DNA of 60,389 nt. Source: Conoideocrella luteorostrata. Its lineage: Eukaryota; Ascomycota; Sordariomycetes; Hypocreales; Clavicipitaceae. The stretch is taken from NCBI GenBank assembly GCA_032433595.1, contig JASWJB010000274.1, forward strand, positions 1 through 60,389, in the 5' to 3' direction. Numbering within the stretch: position 1 is the first letter of the stretch; each line of letters starts with the position of its first letter. Positions 34,352-45,543 of this stretch are shown here, one piece after another. The position numbers and the translations under genes were made by a program. The notes under the pieces were generated by a model that did no database searches, was not told the DNA's origin, and was given only the letters and a program-made list of their open reading frames with translations.

Positions 34352-35686
34352 ATGCGCATGCCCATTAAGACCGACATCTCGCAAGCCCCTCCCGTCGGCG
34401 CAGGGGAGCAGACAGATGATAAAAGTGCCGTGACGCTGCTCTCGGCGCAGGTACTTATCCCTGGCCGCGGCAAGCCCATCCAGCACGGAGCTGTCGCCGT
34501 CCGTGGCGGCAAAATTGAATGGGTGGGCTCGTTCGCCTCCCGTCCTGAGGAGTATCGCAGTATTCGGCCGACATCCGTTCACGTCCTCATGCCCGGTCTA
34601 TGGGACTGCCATGTTCACTTCTTGGCGCTGGATGTCGTCCAACCAGCTTCCAACATCATTGGTTTCCTGCCCGGATCTGCCGCGCTCGCGGGCGCCGTAA
34701 TCGTGGACGACCTGCGGCGCGCGCTGGCGGCGGGCTACACCACGGTGCGCGAACTCGGGGGCTACGGCGCCGACCTTTTCCCCGGGATTCAGAAGGGCGC
34801 GCTGGTCGGGCCCAATGTGTACTCATCGGTCAGCGCTATATCGATCACGGGCGGCCATGGGGATATACAGCAGATGCCATTGTCGGCCGTAGAGGCCGCC
34901 ATGGCACACGGTTCCGCCCCTCTAGCCGTGTGCGATGGCATTGACGGCTGCCTCAAGACTGTGCGCAGCATGGTGCGCCGTGGAGCTCGGGTTATCAAGG
35001 TATGCTCGAGCGGAGGAGTGCTTAGCCTTAACGACGATCCAGAGGACTGCCAGTTCTCAGACGAGGAATTGAAAGCTATCGTGGATGAAGCGGGCCGTAG
35101 CCGCCGAGCCGTTGCCTCCCACGCCATCGGCAAAGCAGGCATTATGGCTGCCCTCCGTGCCGGTGTTAAATCCATCGAACACGGCATGTATCTCGACGAG
35201 GAAGTGGCTGACGCTATGCTTAAAGCTGGCGCTATTTATGTTCCCACACAACACGTTGTGCGTGTCATAACCACTGATTATCGCGATAAGATCCCACCGT
35301 CAAGTTTGGAGAAGGCTCTGGCTCTTGTTGAACAGTCTAAGAAGGCGTACAAGACCGCTATCCGCAAGGGCGTCAAAATCGCCCTGGGCACCGACATAGC
35401 CAGCAGCGACCCGTCCTCTAAGCTATCCCACGGGAATAACGCCCACGAACTCGCTTATGCCGTTGAACTAGGCATGACGCCCTTACAAGCTATCGAGAGC
35501 GCAACTGCTAATTGTCCCGAGACTCTGGGTGGCATGGCACCACTTAGTGGCCAATTAAAGGCTGGCTATGATGCGGATATTATCGCGATAAAGGCGAACC
35601 CGTTAGATGATATCTCTATATTAACCGATCCGGATAACATTACGCATGTGTGGAAGGGCGGCGAGCTATTCAAAGGGTCGTCTTAG
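34352..35686 (+). CDS. Ochratoxinase-like metal-dependent amidohydrolase
   Basis: A single-exon frame; I start at ATG 34352 (444 residues) because the longer frame upstream opens only with TTG. The metal ligands of the amidohydrolase superfamily are all present: H87 and H89 in WDCHVHF, the bridging lysine K216 in RVIKVCSSGG, H257 in ASHAIGKAG, H277 in SIEHGMY and D348 in LGTDIA. The N-terminal beta-sandwich (LIPGRGKPI, VRGGKIEWVG) and the closing GYDADIIAI and THVWKGGELFKG complete the fold. Order and wording of these blocks closely resemble the ochratoxin-hydrolysing amidase of Aspergillus niger and imidazolonepropionase/prolidase-type relatives. I infer hydrolysis of an amide or dipeptide-like bond in a small molecule; the substrate is not readable from the sequence. 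No signal peptide is evident from this start. Confidence 0.88.
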   Translation: MRMPIKTDISQAPPVGAGEQTDDKSAVTLLSAQVLIPGRGKPIQHGAVAVRGGKIEWVGSFASRPEEYRSIRPTSVHVLMPGLWDCHVHFLALDVVQPASNIIGFLPGSAALAGAVIVDDLRRALAAGYTTVRELGGYGADLFPGIQKGALVGPNVYSSVSAISITGGHGDIQQMPLSAVEAAMAHGSAPLAVCDGIDGCLKTVRSMVRRGARVIKVCSSGGVLSLNDDPEDCQFSDEELKAIVDEAGRSRRAVASHAIGKAGIMAALRAGVKSIEHGMYLDEEVADAMLKAGAIYVPTQHVVRVITTDYRDKIPPSSLEKALALVEQSKKAYKTAIRKGVKIALGTDIASSDPSSKLSHGNNAHELAYAVELGMTPLQAIESATANCPETLGGMAPLSGQLKAGYDADIIAIKANPLDDISILTDPDNITHVWKGGELFKGSS

Positions 35687-36978
35687 ACTGTGTTAACGAA
35701 AGGGAGGAGGGAACGCGGAAAAGGTGGTTGGTGTTTACGTTGCGAGCCGCTACAGGTTTTGACCACTGCAGCATTAGGAAAACAGAAAATATACAATAAT
35801 GATTAATGCTGTAAATTCCGAGGTATGCCGTTGTTCTTAGAATAACTCTTGGCTACATGGCCCGATGGGGTGTATATAGTACCTACATAGCAACAAGGGT
35901 TCTACTGGGTTTAGCATAGTGCTCATCATAGTAATAGTGTGCAACCGTATATTCACAACAAGACGGTTATTAATTGATCCTGGCCAAGACGTTGGCCATT
36001 CTATCCTACACCATCTTAAACAGACTGATTTCCGTTCTCGAGCTACGGCCGCGACCCTGCCTAAGTAGTTACCATTCTGTGGTTTAGGGTGCAGTCGTCT
36101 TTTTAATGCTCTATATTGATTTAGCGATACTGTCGAGGCCCTCAAAACAAAGGATAAGACTGCTGTAGTACCTCGTCCTACATCCCTAACGTACTCGCAC
36201 TGGCAGAATGCGAACACGCCCTGCCAAATTTGTCTTCTTTCTGTATCTATGTAGGTTATTAAGCCAGGCTTCTAGCACAACACTTGGTACAGAATGATCT
36301 TCTACTGCCTGGACCTTTGATCAATGAGAGTTGCGTCAATACCTCTAGATGCTAATGGACACTAGTCGTCGTTCGGATTGGGAGCCTGCAGGAATCGCTA
36401 GCAATAGGGCTGGGATCATTTTGGACTACGATGGCTCAGGATCATCCAGCAGCGCGCACACACGTTGACAATTTCGTGGGATTGAGTATTTTCCTCACGC
36501 TACATTCACGCGACCACGATCAGCGTTGTAGTTTCAGCATTTTCTTAGTCAAGCTCTAGCAAAATGGCCGACTTCATATCTATTAAGTCTGTTTTGGAGT
36601 TACTCTGCCTTGTCGAGCTTCAATCCAAGATACGGGTTTGCAACTCCAAGATCGAAGTTGAGCGAGTCTGAGTCCAGCATCCTGCTCGCTGACAGCCGCC
36701 ACCGCGGCCTATATGAACTGTGCATGCAATTTATAAGCTCCCTTTTATTGAGTTTGATACAGTATAAGGCGAACCCCGTGTCGCTAACAGCGAATAGATA
36801 TATTCAATAGCAGCTTCCCAGCCCGTTCCGGACCACTGTGGCCATGCACTGCGGAAGTCATGCACTGCTAGGTACCTCCGCCGCCTAAAGACAACACCGA
36901 TGCGGACGACATCGCTTTTCCGGGGCAAAAGGGGGAAGTACATGGACTTGGTCTTAAACCATGTAATAGTAGCGCACT
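35687..36978. other. Intergenic, no gene recognised
   Basis: Short frames only. The first ~150 bp are the 3' flank of the amidohydrolase. A short plus-strand frame starting at ATG near 36564 is closed after about 35 codons. Nothing else can be supported. Confidence 0.45.
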
Positions 36979-37182
36979 TGTGGGATGCACAGGGTGTTGT
37001 GCAGGGGGTATCGATACCTCGTGCGCTCAAAATGCAATATATTTAATAATCTCTATATATTCAAGAAGAGGAAAACAAGTCAAGTTGGAAGGCTCGATAT
37101 CACCGTATAATTATCGTGGCCGAAAGGTGACCACGTGACCCGCTCCGTGCTTCCTATGGTGCTTGACGGCAGGATTCCAACA
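36979..37182 (+). mobile_element. Solo LTR, copy 2
   Basis: 204 bp beginning TGTGGGATGCACAGGG and ending AGGATTCCAACA, aligned with the copies at 14038 and 53115 (shared AAAACAAGTCAAG and GAAAGGTGACCACGTGAC). The flanking pentamers are GCACT on the left and CCACT on the right, a likely target-site duplication with one mismatch. No internal retrotransposon sequence adjoins it. Confidence 0.8.
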
Positions 37183-37741
37183 CCACTATATCGCATCGTC
37201 CTCCCTCGCCCAAATCCGTCGCTCGGTTAGACTTGGCCGCTATAGCAACGCAGACTTACTAGAACAGCTGACTAACAACCCATTAGCGGCAGTTGCTGCT
37301 TTCAGCCTAAAAGCCTGAAGTCTATTTGTCAAATTTTTATGATGACCAGCTGACCATCCGCGTCGCTAGTAGCGCAGAGCTATCCTCAGGCAATAGGCTA
37401 CCTTCTCAAATATATCATTTAAGCGACACTGTAGCACAGTCTTGCTATTTCTTGTTCGTGTGAATATAGCCCATTGATGATAATTTATAGCACCCTGCGC
37501 CGATTGCCAGTCCCTTTCGTCTCGAAAAGAGATCACGTCGGACTGTCTGAATAAGTCTATTCTTATTTCATAAACATATCCAGCACTCTATAGTTACAAA
37601 GGCAATAAACGATCGAAATCATGAACCTTTGGATACGAAGGAACGGTTAAGTTTCCCACCTAGCCAAAGTCGCAGCGGCAGACAAGCAGTTGGGTTGGCT
37701 GGTACCGAGTTTAACTCGACGTAACGAAACGCAATGCCCCA
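37183..37741. other. Intergenic, no gene recognised
   Basis: Between the solo LTR and the TPR relic; only short frames and no repeats that match elsewhere in the window. Confidence 0.4.
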
Positions 37742-38090
37742 TTAAAGTTTTAGCTCTTCAAAGCACCCTAGCTTCCAATATGTCCATGCCAAGTTATTCA
37801 TTCTCGTCAGAGCACTGGGATGATACTCCCCTTGTGTCTTCCTGCTCGTCTCTAATACTTGTACATCCAGCTCCTCCGCCACCTCCCACCCCCCCTGCCT
37901 ATAGTATGTTGATGCTAAGTTAGCTGTGCTCGTTAGCGTATCGGGATGATCCTCCCCTAGTTTCTTCTTGCGAGTCTCTATCACGTGCATAAATAGCTGT
38001 TCCGCCGCCTCCCACCGACCCTGGTTCGAATATGTTAACGCTAAGTCATATATGCTTGTTAGCTTATTAGGATACAGAGCAGCCTAGCCA
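37742..38090 (-). pseudogene. Fragment of a kinesin-light-chain-type TPR protein
   Basis: On the minus strand an open frame from about 38090 to a stop at 37742 encodes nearly three consecutive 42-residue tetratricopeptide repeats. The consensus is plain: LTSIYDLALTYSNQGRWEAA, then ETRKKKLGEDHPDTLTS, then NLASTYYRQGGWEVAEEL, then HPSALTRMNNLAWTYWKLG. Such TPR_10/12 arrays form the C-terminus of fungal NLR-like STAND proteins. No start codon, NB-ARC domain or further repeats adjoin it, so this is a leftover of a larger gene. Confidence 0.75.
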
Positions 38091-38672
38091 GCTATGGAAA
38101 GAGGATAAGCAGGAATAAAAGGACGCAACGTGGAACGAATTGGAAGGTTCAGAACTGAGGACAATCATCATTTTCATCTTCAATACATGCGTTTTGTGAT
38201 CCCTTCAATTCCATACTCTTTCTTCCAGCAGATGGTATGCAGGTCATCATGACGCCTCCTCCCGACCTGAACCATGCCGTCGACGTCGCAAGCAAAGCTG
38301 TACATGCTACCTTTTGAGTGGTGGGTGCCTTACGAATACAGTCCGTAGCAACTGCAGCAGAGTTGGAATGACTAAACGGGAAAACATGCGGTAGACTTGG
38401 AAAACAATCAGACGGCGCCAAAGTGAGGGACCGTTGGCTGGTGAACGGGTTTTACCGCCGGTTATCTTTCAATGTAAGACATGCGTTATTTAACTCTAGA
38501 AAGTAGGGAAAAGGAACCTAAATGCTCAAATTCAAGCTCGTGATAATATTATAATTGGACTGTTATTCAGCCTGGACGATTCCTAGGCTGCCTTGCAAAG
38601 TCCTAGTCGCTACTTAAATATTACCTTCTCCATGGGTCTTATGGACCAGCCCGCGACTTGGTTTGTTTGGGT
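38091..38672. other. Intergenic 3' flank
   Basis: Region beyond the TPR relic and downstream of the minus-strand hydrolase at 38673. A 90-codon frame at 38149-38421 has no recognisable feature. Confidence 0.4.
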
Positions 38673-40356
38673 TTACGAAAGCTTTTCAAACCACACAGTG
38701 CCCTCGGAAATGCCGCGAATGGTATCTTTCCAATCCACCTCAAATCCAACAGCTTTGCTGTCAATACCTATCTTGAACTGACAGGCTTGGTACTCTCTGA
38801 AGAGCGTTGGGTTTTCCATGCCGCCCAAGTACATGATCCAGTAGTCTCCGGAGACGTGATGGAGCTTCATGTAATATCTCCACACCATTTCCGGTCTATA
38901 CGCAGCCAGTATTTTTTGATCCGGATGTGTGGGGTGTGCTTCGATCTCAAATGTCACGGTGCCATATCCTTGGCTGCGATATGTACCTTGCAGTTCGGTG
39001 GCGTTGATGGTAGGTGGAAGCGTTGGGCTGGGACGGTCTGGGAAGAGGATATCCACGGCTCTATTAACTTGATTCATCGCGTTATCAGATTCTCTGTTCC
39101 TATAGACTGTGAGTATAAGATTGCGTACGATATAGACAAATCGAACTCTTACAATCTGGTGCTGCTGAAGTCGTCGCTGTCAGCTCCTGAAACGCCGAGT
39201 TTAGCGTCAATAAGGCGCCGCACAAGCTCCGACTCGGCGTCATTAGATGAGCCTGCCGTATTACCAAATGCCACAACTCCATACTTCACCCCAGGTAGCC
39301 ACCAGACAGAAGCACCATATGCATGTGTACCGCCGTCATGGGTGTATACTTGATGCCCTTTGTATTGTTTCTGGATCCAGCCGAGTCCATACAGGTCGGA
39401 GTTTGGAGTTGACATCATCATCATGCGAGGCTTCCGCATGTCCTCATGTTCGGTATCGGAGAAGGGCTTTGACATCTGTATCAAACACCTGATCCATTTG
39501 GTAAAGTCTGCGACGTTGGAAAGAATGCCGCCCGCGCCATTGATGGGCTCAACGTCGATAGTAGGGACTTCGTTGTAGCTCTTGGCAGTTTCGTCCCAGT
39601 AATACCCACTCGCGAGGTGCTCGGGTCCATCGAGTGCGTCTCGCAAGTTGAGGTAAGTTGTTTCCATATGAAGAGGATCCCAAATTAGATCTTTCATGAC
39701 ACTTTCTAAAGATTCGCCGGCAACGGTTTCAATGACATGGGCTAGAGTCACGTATAGAGCGTTCGAGTATATCCATTTAGTACGTGGTTCTGCCTCCGGG
39801 GACAGATATCGCATATTACGGACAAATTCTTTAATTGTTATTGACCTGCCCTCTCGAGTCGCTTGCCAGGCGTGCCGATAACCGACCATGCCCGTGCGAT
39901 GGCATACGGCATCGTCCAGGGTAAGATGAGCGGTAGCCCAGGCATCCTGCAAGACAAAGTCATCGCGAATTATACTTGATATCGTCGTCGACCACCCATC
40001 GCGGAGCGTGATGTGCTCGTTAGATGCAATCATACGGGCGAGGGCCGCCGCAGTGAAGGCTTTGGTGGTAGATCCGACGTACCAGAGGGTGTCAGCAGTG
40101 GCAGGAACATCTGGTAAAGTAGCAAACCCATATCCCTGGAAACACAACGTTAGAACGGGGATTCGTGCCGTTCTGGTCGTGTGCATACCTTGCTGTAAGT
40201 TTCATCGCCATCAATTACGCCAATGGCTAGGCCAGGGACTCTCCAATATTCCATGACTTCCTTTGCCAAATTGTCAAAGTCTGCTGTGAACGGGCTGTGA
40301 CTCATGGCAGCGAAGCTCCGGCGGGTCGTATTGGGATCAATGCTGGGTCTGGCCAT
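38673..40356 (-). CDS. Serine beta-lactamase-like / penicillin-binding-fold hydrolase
   Basis: Minus-strand exons 40356-40189, 40135-39153 and 39099-38673 encode 525 residues. The frame upstream of ATG 40356 has only a TTG start. The serine beta-lactamase/DD-peptidase motifs are present: SxxK as S78-TTK81 in YVGSTTKAF, Y-x-N as Y179-SN in WIYSNALY, and HDGG at 322-325 in place of the class C KTG box. The second domain (about 390-525) is beta-rich, with ELQGTYRSQGYGTVTFEI and a YWIMYLGG segment, like the lipocalin-type C-terminal domain of related esterases and D-aminopeptidases. Family knowledge: fungal members range from esterases to transacylases such as LovD. No signal peptide is seen, so it is probably cytosolic. 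Substrate unknown. Confidence 0.88.
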
Positions 40357-41724
40357 GGTGTACTTTTGGTCGATACAGCCCAAAATTTGCAGCGCGAATC
40401 AAAGTAACTCTTGATATTCCTACTGTAGCAGCAAGTTATGCGTTGGTGGTACAATGATAGCGCTGTGTAAATGACAGAAATTACATGAATAAAAGCCGCA
40501 GCAGAGATCCACGCCATTAGTTGATGAGTTTGCCCCGCGCGATGTGGAGTTCATGGGTACACATACCGACGCCACGATGATTAGCCTTCTTTGCTGGACA
40601 GGCCGGCAAATTTCTTGATGAGATTCAGGGGCATTAAGGTCTTGGATCTCCATCGTTCTTTAATGTACTACCAATACCCCGTCCCTTGAGGATACAAGTA
40701 TAATAGCCATAAAACAACGCTATAACTAAAATATATGCAATTAGATAATCTAATAATTAGCCACCTAGCTTTAATAATATTTTTTCAAGCTACTACAAAA
40801 ACACCACAAAGGTGAGAGAGCTTGAAGGAAGCTTTGATATTATAAATCAAAAGGCACTAATGAGTGCAGCGCCCAGACTAAAGCACCTAATTATATTTAC
40901 TAACATAAGCCAAAAGCCTAGCAATAGCTCTTGTACGCTTCAAGGCTGGATAAAATCCCCTCCTGAGTTGGAATAATCGGTAATGCCCACTTCCACATTG
41001 AGCGACTCAAATGGGGAGGCGGCAATATATCCTCCAGTTTGTACTACTCCGTGGACGGGGATTTTATTCCCCCGACGGTCTACCGGCTCGACCCATGGGC
41101 TGGGGTGAATGTGATGGACCATGCGACGGAGCATAACGAGAATAACATGGAGCCGAGGTGAATGAGATGGTCTATTCCGTAGACTCTGCAACGGTGATCT
41201 GTGTCATGTGCATGATGGTGATCATCCTCGGTGTGGACGTGGCCTGACCTGCAATAGTGAGAAGGCTATGCGGTCCAACGGTCGCGACCTGCACACTAAG
41301 TTGGTCCCGAGATACAAACAAATTACATATGCTGGCTGGTCCTTGCCCGCATGCATTCATCTGAAGGCAGGACGCAGGACCCTCTCGCGAGTATGCCTTC
41401 CCGAATAAAAGCACCCGCTCGTGCATGCATTTTGGCAATCACAACCGGGGCTGGCTGCTCCGTACGAGGCAGACTGTGGCTGTGCAAGGCGCAGTGTGTG
41501 GCGTCAGGTTCGGCGGAGACCAGAGTCAAAGTTCTTGGCGTAGAAGAGCTCCTAGGCGGACTGTCGTCCTTCGAATCAGCCTATTAAATCCCGTCAACTT
41601 CTCACCATTTACATCCGAGTACATCGCATATTAGGTGTTACAGCATACTCGCTCTCTGCCTAGCTGCTTGCTTACCTGGCCATTTAACCTTCTATATTCC
41701 ACTATATTCGTTGAACCTTTACCG
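40357..41724. promoter_or_regulatory. Divergent upstream region
   Basis: This gap lies between the minus-strand hydrolase and the plus-strand gene starting at 41725. The part 40680-40930 is strongly AT-rich. A minus-strand frame at 40940-41191 (with WVEPVDRRGNKIPVHGVVQT) has protein-like composition but no flanks, and may be a gene remnant. Otherwise nothing is recognised. Confidence 0.4.
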
Positions 41725-43194
41725 ATGTCATTTCTACGTCGAGTGCGACCCAAGGCACGAGACCTCGGTGATCCGCACTCTTGGGAGCTTCCGTCTTCAT
41801 ATTCGGCAGCCAAACCCACGCAGGCACAGCCCCACATTCCTAATCCAACAGTCTTCGAGAGTGCATTCATTCCTCGAGAGCTTCAGCCTGATGGCCTACT
41901 CGCTACCTGGCATTACCCAAATGTCAGCCATTCAGCTGTACACCTGGCGCTTTTAGAATGCTTCCGAAATTTAAGACTCAGCGCCACAGCTCTCGACCTC
42001 GCAATCTCATCAGCCAGTAGCGGCACCGGTGAAGTGCACGAGGAGTGCCAAAACTGGAATGTCCTGAAAAAATTAGCAGTTACCCGGTTCGCAACATGGT
42101 GGTCTAACATCGATAGGGTTTTAGTTCACGCAAAGACATATGGACACCACGCAGGCGATGGAGCCACGGTCCAGTTACAAGAAAATTACCTTCCGCCCTT
42201 GGATGTCCTCCTAGTCTGGTACACATTTATGCTAGACCCAATTTCCTACCGAGCGAACTGCCGTGACCGCGAGAGCGAGATCCCGGAGCTGCAAAAATTG
42301 TGCTTCCCTTGGCCAGCAATACTGAAAGCCATCAACTTGGACACTATGCAGTATTCGGTAAACGACAGCGCAAAACGTCTATTCAAGACTCTGACGGGCA
42401 AGCCTTCTGACATATTGACCTATTTGAAAGAGTCTCCCGCGTATGTGGAGAACGAAGACGGACGCATGCTGTCCGGCCTCGTGGCTCAGCTACAACAACA
42501 ACAAGCATTTGTCGAGGAAGCACATGCGCTTTTGTGGATCAGATCACCAGCATTGTCCGGGTCCCTGACCCGAGCAATAGAAAAGTACTTTAAGCCTGAA
42601 ATGCAAGCCGTAATCAGAGGCAACAAGCTCACTCATATTCCGTTCGACCTTGCCCTCATCCGCCGGACGCATCAATTGTTTCCACACCAGCAGGAAATTT
42701 TCCTTCACAATATCGGAGAGCCCAAAGACAAAAGCGAGCTAAAACAATCCGCGAACGAGGAACCCAAATTTGCTGCCCTGCCTGACTATATATCCTCCTT
42801 GAATGGCGACTGCTTCTGTTGGACATGCGAGCGTATTCGAGATGAAGTCCCAGGTTTTACATGCCGGGATGTAGTTTCAAATGACTCACGTCGGGAGAAT
42901 CAAATTTCAACATTATCTCCAGCTCTTGTTGATCAGATAATTGACGATTTGGGCTTTTACGAGACCGTTGAGAAAGCGCGGAGAAGCGGTGATCCCTTGC
43001 CGACGCGGCCGCCTACAATTGCAGAGAAGGAAGCTGCCCAGGCGGCTAGAGTGAAGCAGGATCAAGCTGGGTATTTGCCAGGTCCACACGAATATATAAA
43101 GGTTCTGCCCGACGGGACACGTGTAATTCGCAAGCAGAAGAATTCGATGCCATGGTCGGGATTCGCATGGACTCTTGGCGGTGCTTTTGAATAG
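41725..43194 (+). CDS. DUF1399 / glycine-rich-domain-like protein
   Basis: A single-exon frame; the first ATG is 41725 (489 residues), the frame above it opening only with GTG. Residues near 60-85 (PDGLLATWHYPN) precede a helix region with RFATWWSNID and the signature LPPLDVLLVWYTFMLDP followed by SYRANC. The pattern P-x-D-x-x-x-x-W-h-x-H/F-x-L-x-P with a nearby cysteine is what I associate with the glycine-rich-domain-containing (GRDP/DUF1399) family. The middle part has a glutamine run (QLQQQQ) and a CFCWTC cysteine cluster near residue 390. The C-terminus is charged with KEAAQAARVKQ. Biochemical function is unknown. Confidence 0.72.
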   Translation: MSFLRRVRPKARDLGDPHSWELPSSYSAAKPTQAQPHIPNPTVFESAFIPRELQPDGLLATWHYPNVSHSAVHLALLECFRNLRLSATALDLAISSASSGTGEVHEECQNWNVLKKLAVTRFATWWSNIDRVLVHAKTYGHHAGDGATVQLQENYLPPLDVLLVWYTFMLDPISYRANCRDRESEIPELQKLCFPWPAILKAINLDTMQYSVNDSAKRLFKTLTGKPSDILTYLKESPAYVENEDGRMLSGLVAQLQQQQAFVEEAHALLWIRSPALSGSLTRAIEKYFKPEMQAVIRGNKLTHIPFDLALIRRTHQLFPHQQEIFLHNIGEPKDKSELKQSANEEPKFAALPDYISSLNGDCFCWTCERIRDEVPGFTCRDVVSNDSRRENQISTLSPALVDQIIDDLGFYETVEKARRSGDPLPTRPPTIAEKEAAQAARVKQDQAGYLPGPHEYIKVLPDGTRVIRKQKNSMPWSGFAWTLGGAFE

Positions 43195-45543
43195 AGGTTC
43201 GACGGACTCAACAAGAAGTGTCAACAAGATGAAACAATATTGAAGTATCATGTATTCCTATATTTGACAATGGAGCTCCTTCAATGCCACAGTGTTTCTA
43301 TCGGAATTCTATGCGCCATATTCGCTAGGAGCTAGCTGTTTTCTTCTATGCATTTAATACATTTCGTACCATCTATTGTATGTAATAGCGGCTGAGGTCT
43401 ACCAGAAATTGACTCATCGAGCCAGTCAATGCTCGAATATCTCCCGCCAGTCTCACCCCTAGGTATCCGCCCTTGTCCATTATGCGCCACCTTACTAAGT
43501 GTCACGCGTTTGTATTCAACCGAAAGCGCGGGCGGAGTATTCCGTAGGATTTCGGCAGTCCCCTGCGGCGGGCTGCGTGGTCCTGTTTCGAGCGCCCTAG
43601 ACTCTTCTCCGCCCTCACAGTACAAATTGCACCAGCACACCTGTTAGGTTCTTGTAGGCTGCACGGCTTACCGGAAGTCATTAGCCAAAAACAGACAGAG
43701 TGGCTCCACAATCCATTCGACCAGCCGCCCCGGAATCTACGGAGTAGAAGATATGCATATATTTTAGATGATCAACTCAACAACCACAACGTCTCACTGC
43801 CTGTCAGCCGCTCAGTGCCAGCCGACATGAACATGACTGCCGGGGCTCCATGAACGAGCACGAAACCCCAACTGCCGACAGTTCCGTATTTTCGCTGGAA
43901 AGCCAGATGCGAGGGTTGTGTTGCTCAGCCTCGTGCACCAGTGCACCAGTGCAGTCGAAGAAGAGGGGGTGGCTGCTGATTGCATGCTGCCATTACATGC
44001 CGGATGGTGAAAAGTGAGGCTGCTGAGTCAAAGGGCCTCGGCCCTCCCAGCACAGCACATTGACTTCAGAAATTTCGCTTTTCGACGCCACTGGGTGGGT
44101 GATGTATCCAGTGAGCGTCAAGTCCACCGCGGGCGACGTTGACCGTGTTTTCGCCGCTTAATACTTGCGGCGGCCGTTAACTATAAAAAATATTAGAAGA
44201 CGAGTTGATACACAGCTACGCACCAGTCAAGTCAGCTCGGACATTTCGTTGGATGCAGCACCGCTTGGAACATCAAAGAGGCGCAGCCTGGTTGACGCAG
44301 GCCGCATGACTCGAATGGACAGCGCCCATGGAGTTGTTAATTGGCCCAACTCGCCTGCAACCACTCCTAAAACCTGGAAGTTTCTACAGAGTATTAATGC
44401 TTAGGGACGGTACCAACGTGGAGTCGGGATCCTATCATGCCTGCGGGTTTCAGTCCAGCTTGGCCCGTATTTGACAGCACTGCCGCACACAGGAAACTGG
44501 TTTCTGACGTTACTGTACGGACAGGACATGATCAAGACATGAATGAGTGAAAAATGCGCCACAACAAAAGGCATGTGTTGAGCTGTTGGGGATCCTGCAA
44601 TGACGTATCCAATCACCCTGATAACAGCGACAGAACTAGCGCGACGGCCCTTGATTTCTCCCTCCACCTATCGAGAGGTTTACCGTAGTTTGTGTGGTAG
44701 ACTCTAACACAAAGCAGACTGCTTGTAGCTGATGCACGGTGTGCTTACGGAGTACAAGGGGGACCGATGCAGGTTCGCAAGTGCCGGCCAGCCATAGTCA
44801 GTCTAAGGCTAATGAACGAGGCGCTAACGATGTGATTTTAGTCCTCCGGGCGTTGAGTAAGAAATGGGTATTATTCCGCTCTGTTTCACTACCAACACCT
44901 GCCTCTATTAAGAGTTTTCTTTTTTAAAAAAAAAAACAACATCAACAGTAGCATCGGAAAAAAAAAAAAGGGGGGGGGGGGGTTTTTAAGTCCGTAGTCC
45001 AGCTCTTGAGGCGGCTAGAGTAAAGATGCCGTAAATGTGAGGGTATGGGAGGAGAAATAGTGATTGGGTAGCAGGACGGAAGACTGTAGGCGGCCTCCCT
45101 ATCGGCTCCTTTCATGTAATCCGTTACAGGTATGTTCCGCCATCACCATGCTGTGGCGGGTGCTGATTGTCCTTATTTACACCACGCCTGACCTTTATGG
45201 CTTTTTTGGTGTGGAAAAATTGCAAGTACTCCGCACCAACCTCGGCACTCTTGGCATGGCATAGCCACGAAAAGCAGCTGAGTTTGGTGAGAGCTGCAAA
45301 TAATTATTGGCGCGTTTTCGCCGGAGACAGACGTCATTCCCATCCTCGCTGCCTCCCAGAGATGACGTATCCAAACGATTTAATGCACCTTGTGAGTTCG
45401 AGGCAGATACTGGCATCCCTATATATACCCCCCAACAGACCTTGACTTTGCATCGGCCTTCAACCAGATTCTTCACTCTGCAAGCCTGATAGCTTATCAC
45501 TCGGAAAATTTGACATTGGGAGTCAGGTATCGTGAAGCATAAC
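43195..45543. other. Long intergenic region with homopolymer tracts
   Basis: No gene is recognised in 2.3 kb. Between 44917 and 44985 lie consecutive T, A, A and G runs (including about 12 A followed by about 13 G), a striking homopolymer block. Short frames at 43429-43647, 44165-44404 and 44401-44667 have no support. Confidence 0.5.

Noticed and set aside
38017..38032. GGTTCGAAT-like box resembling a tRNA B box
   Set aside because: It lies within the TPR reading frame and no cloverleaf can be drawn around it.
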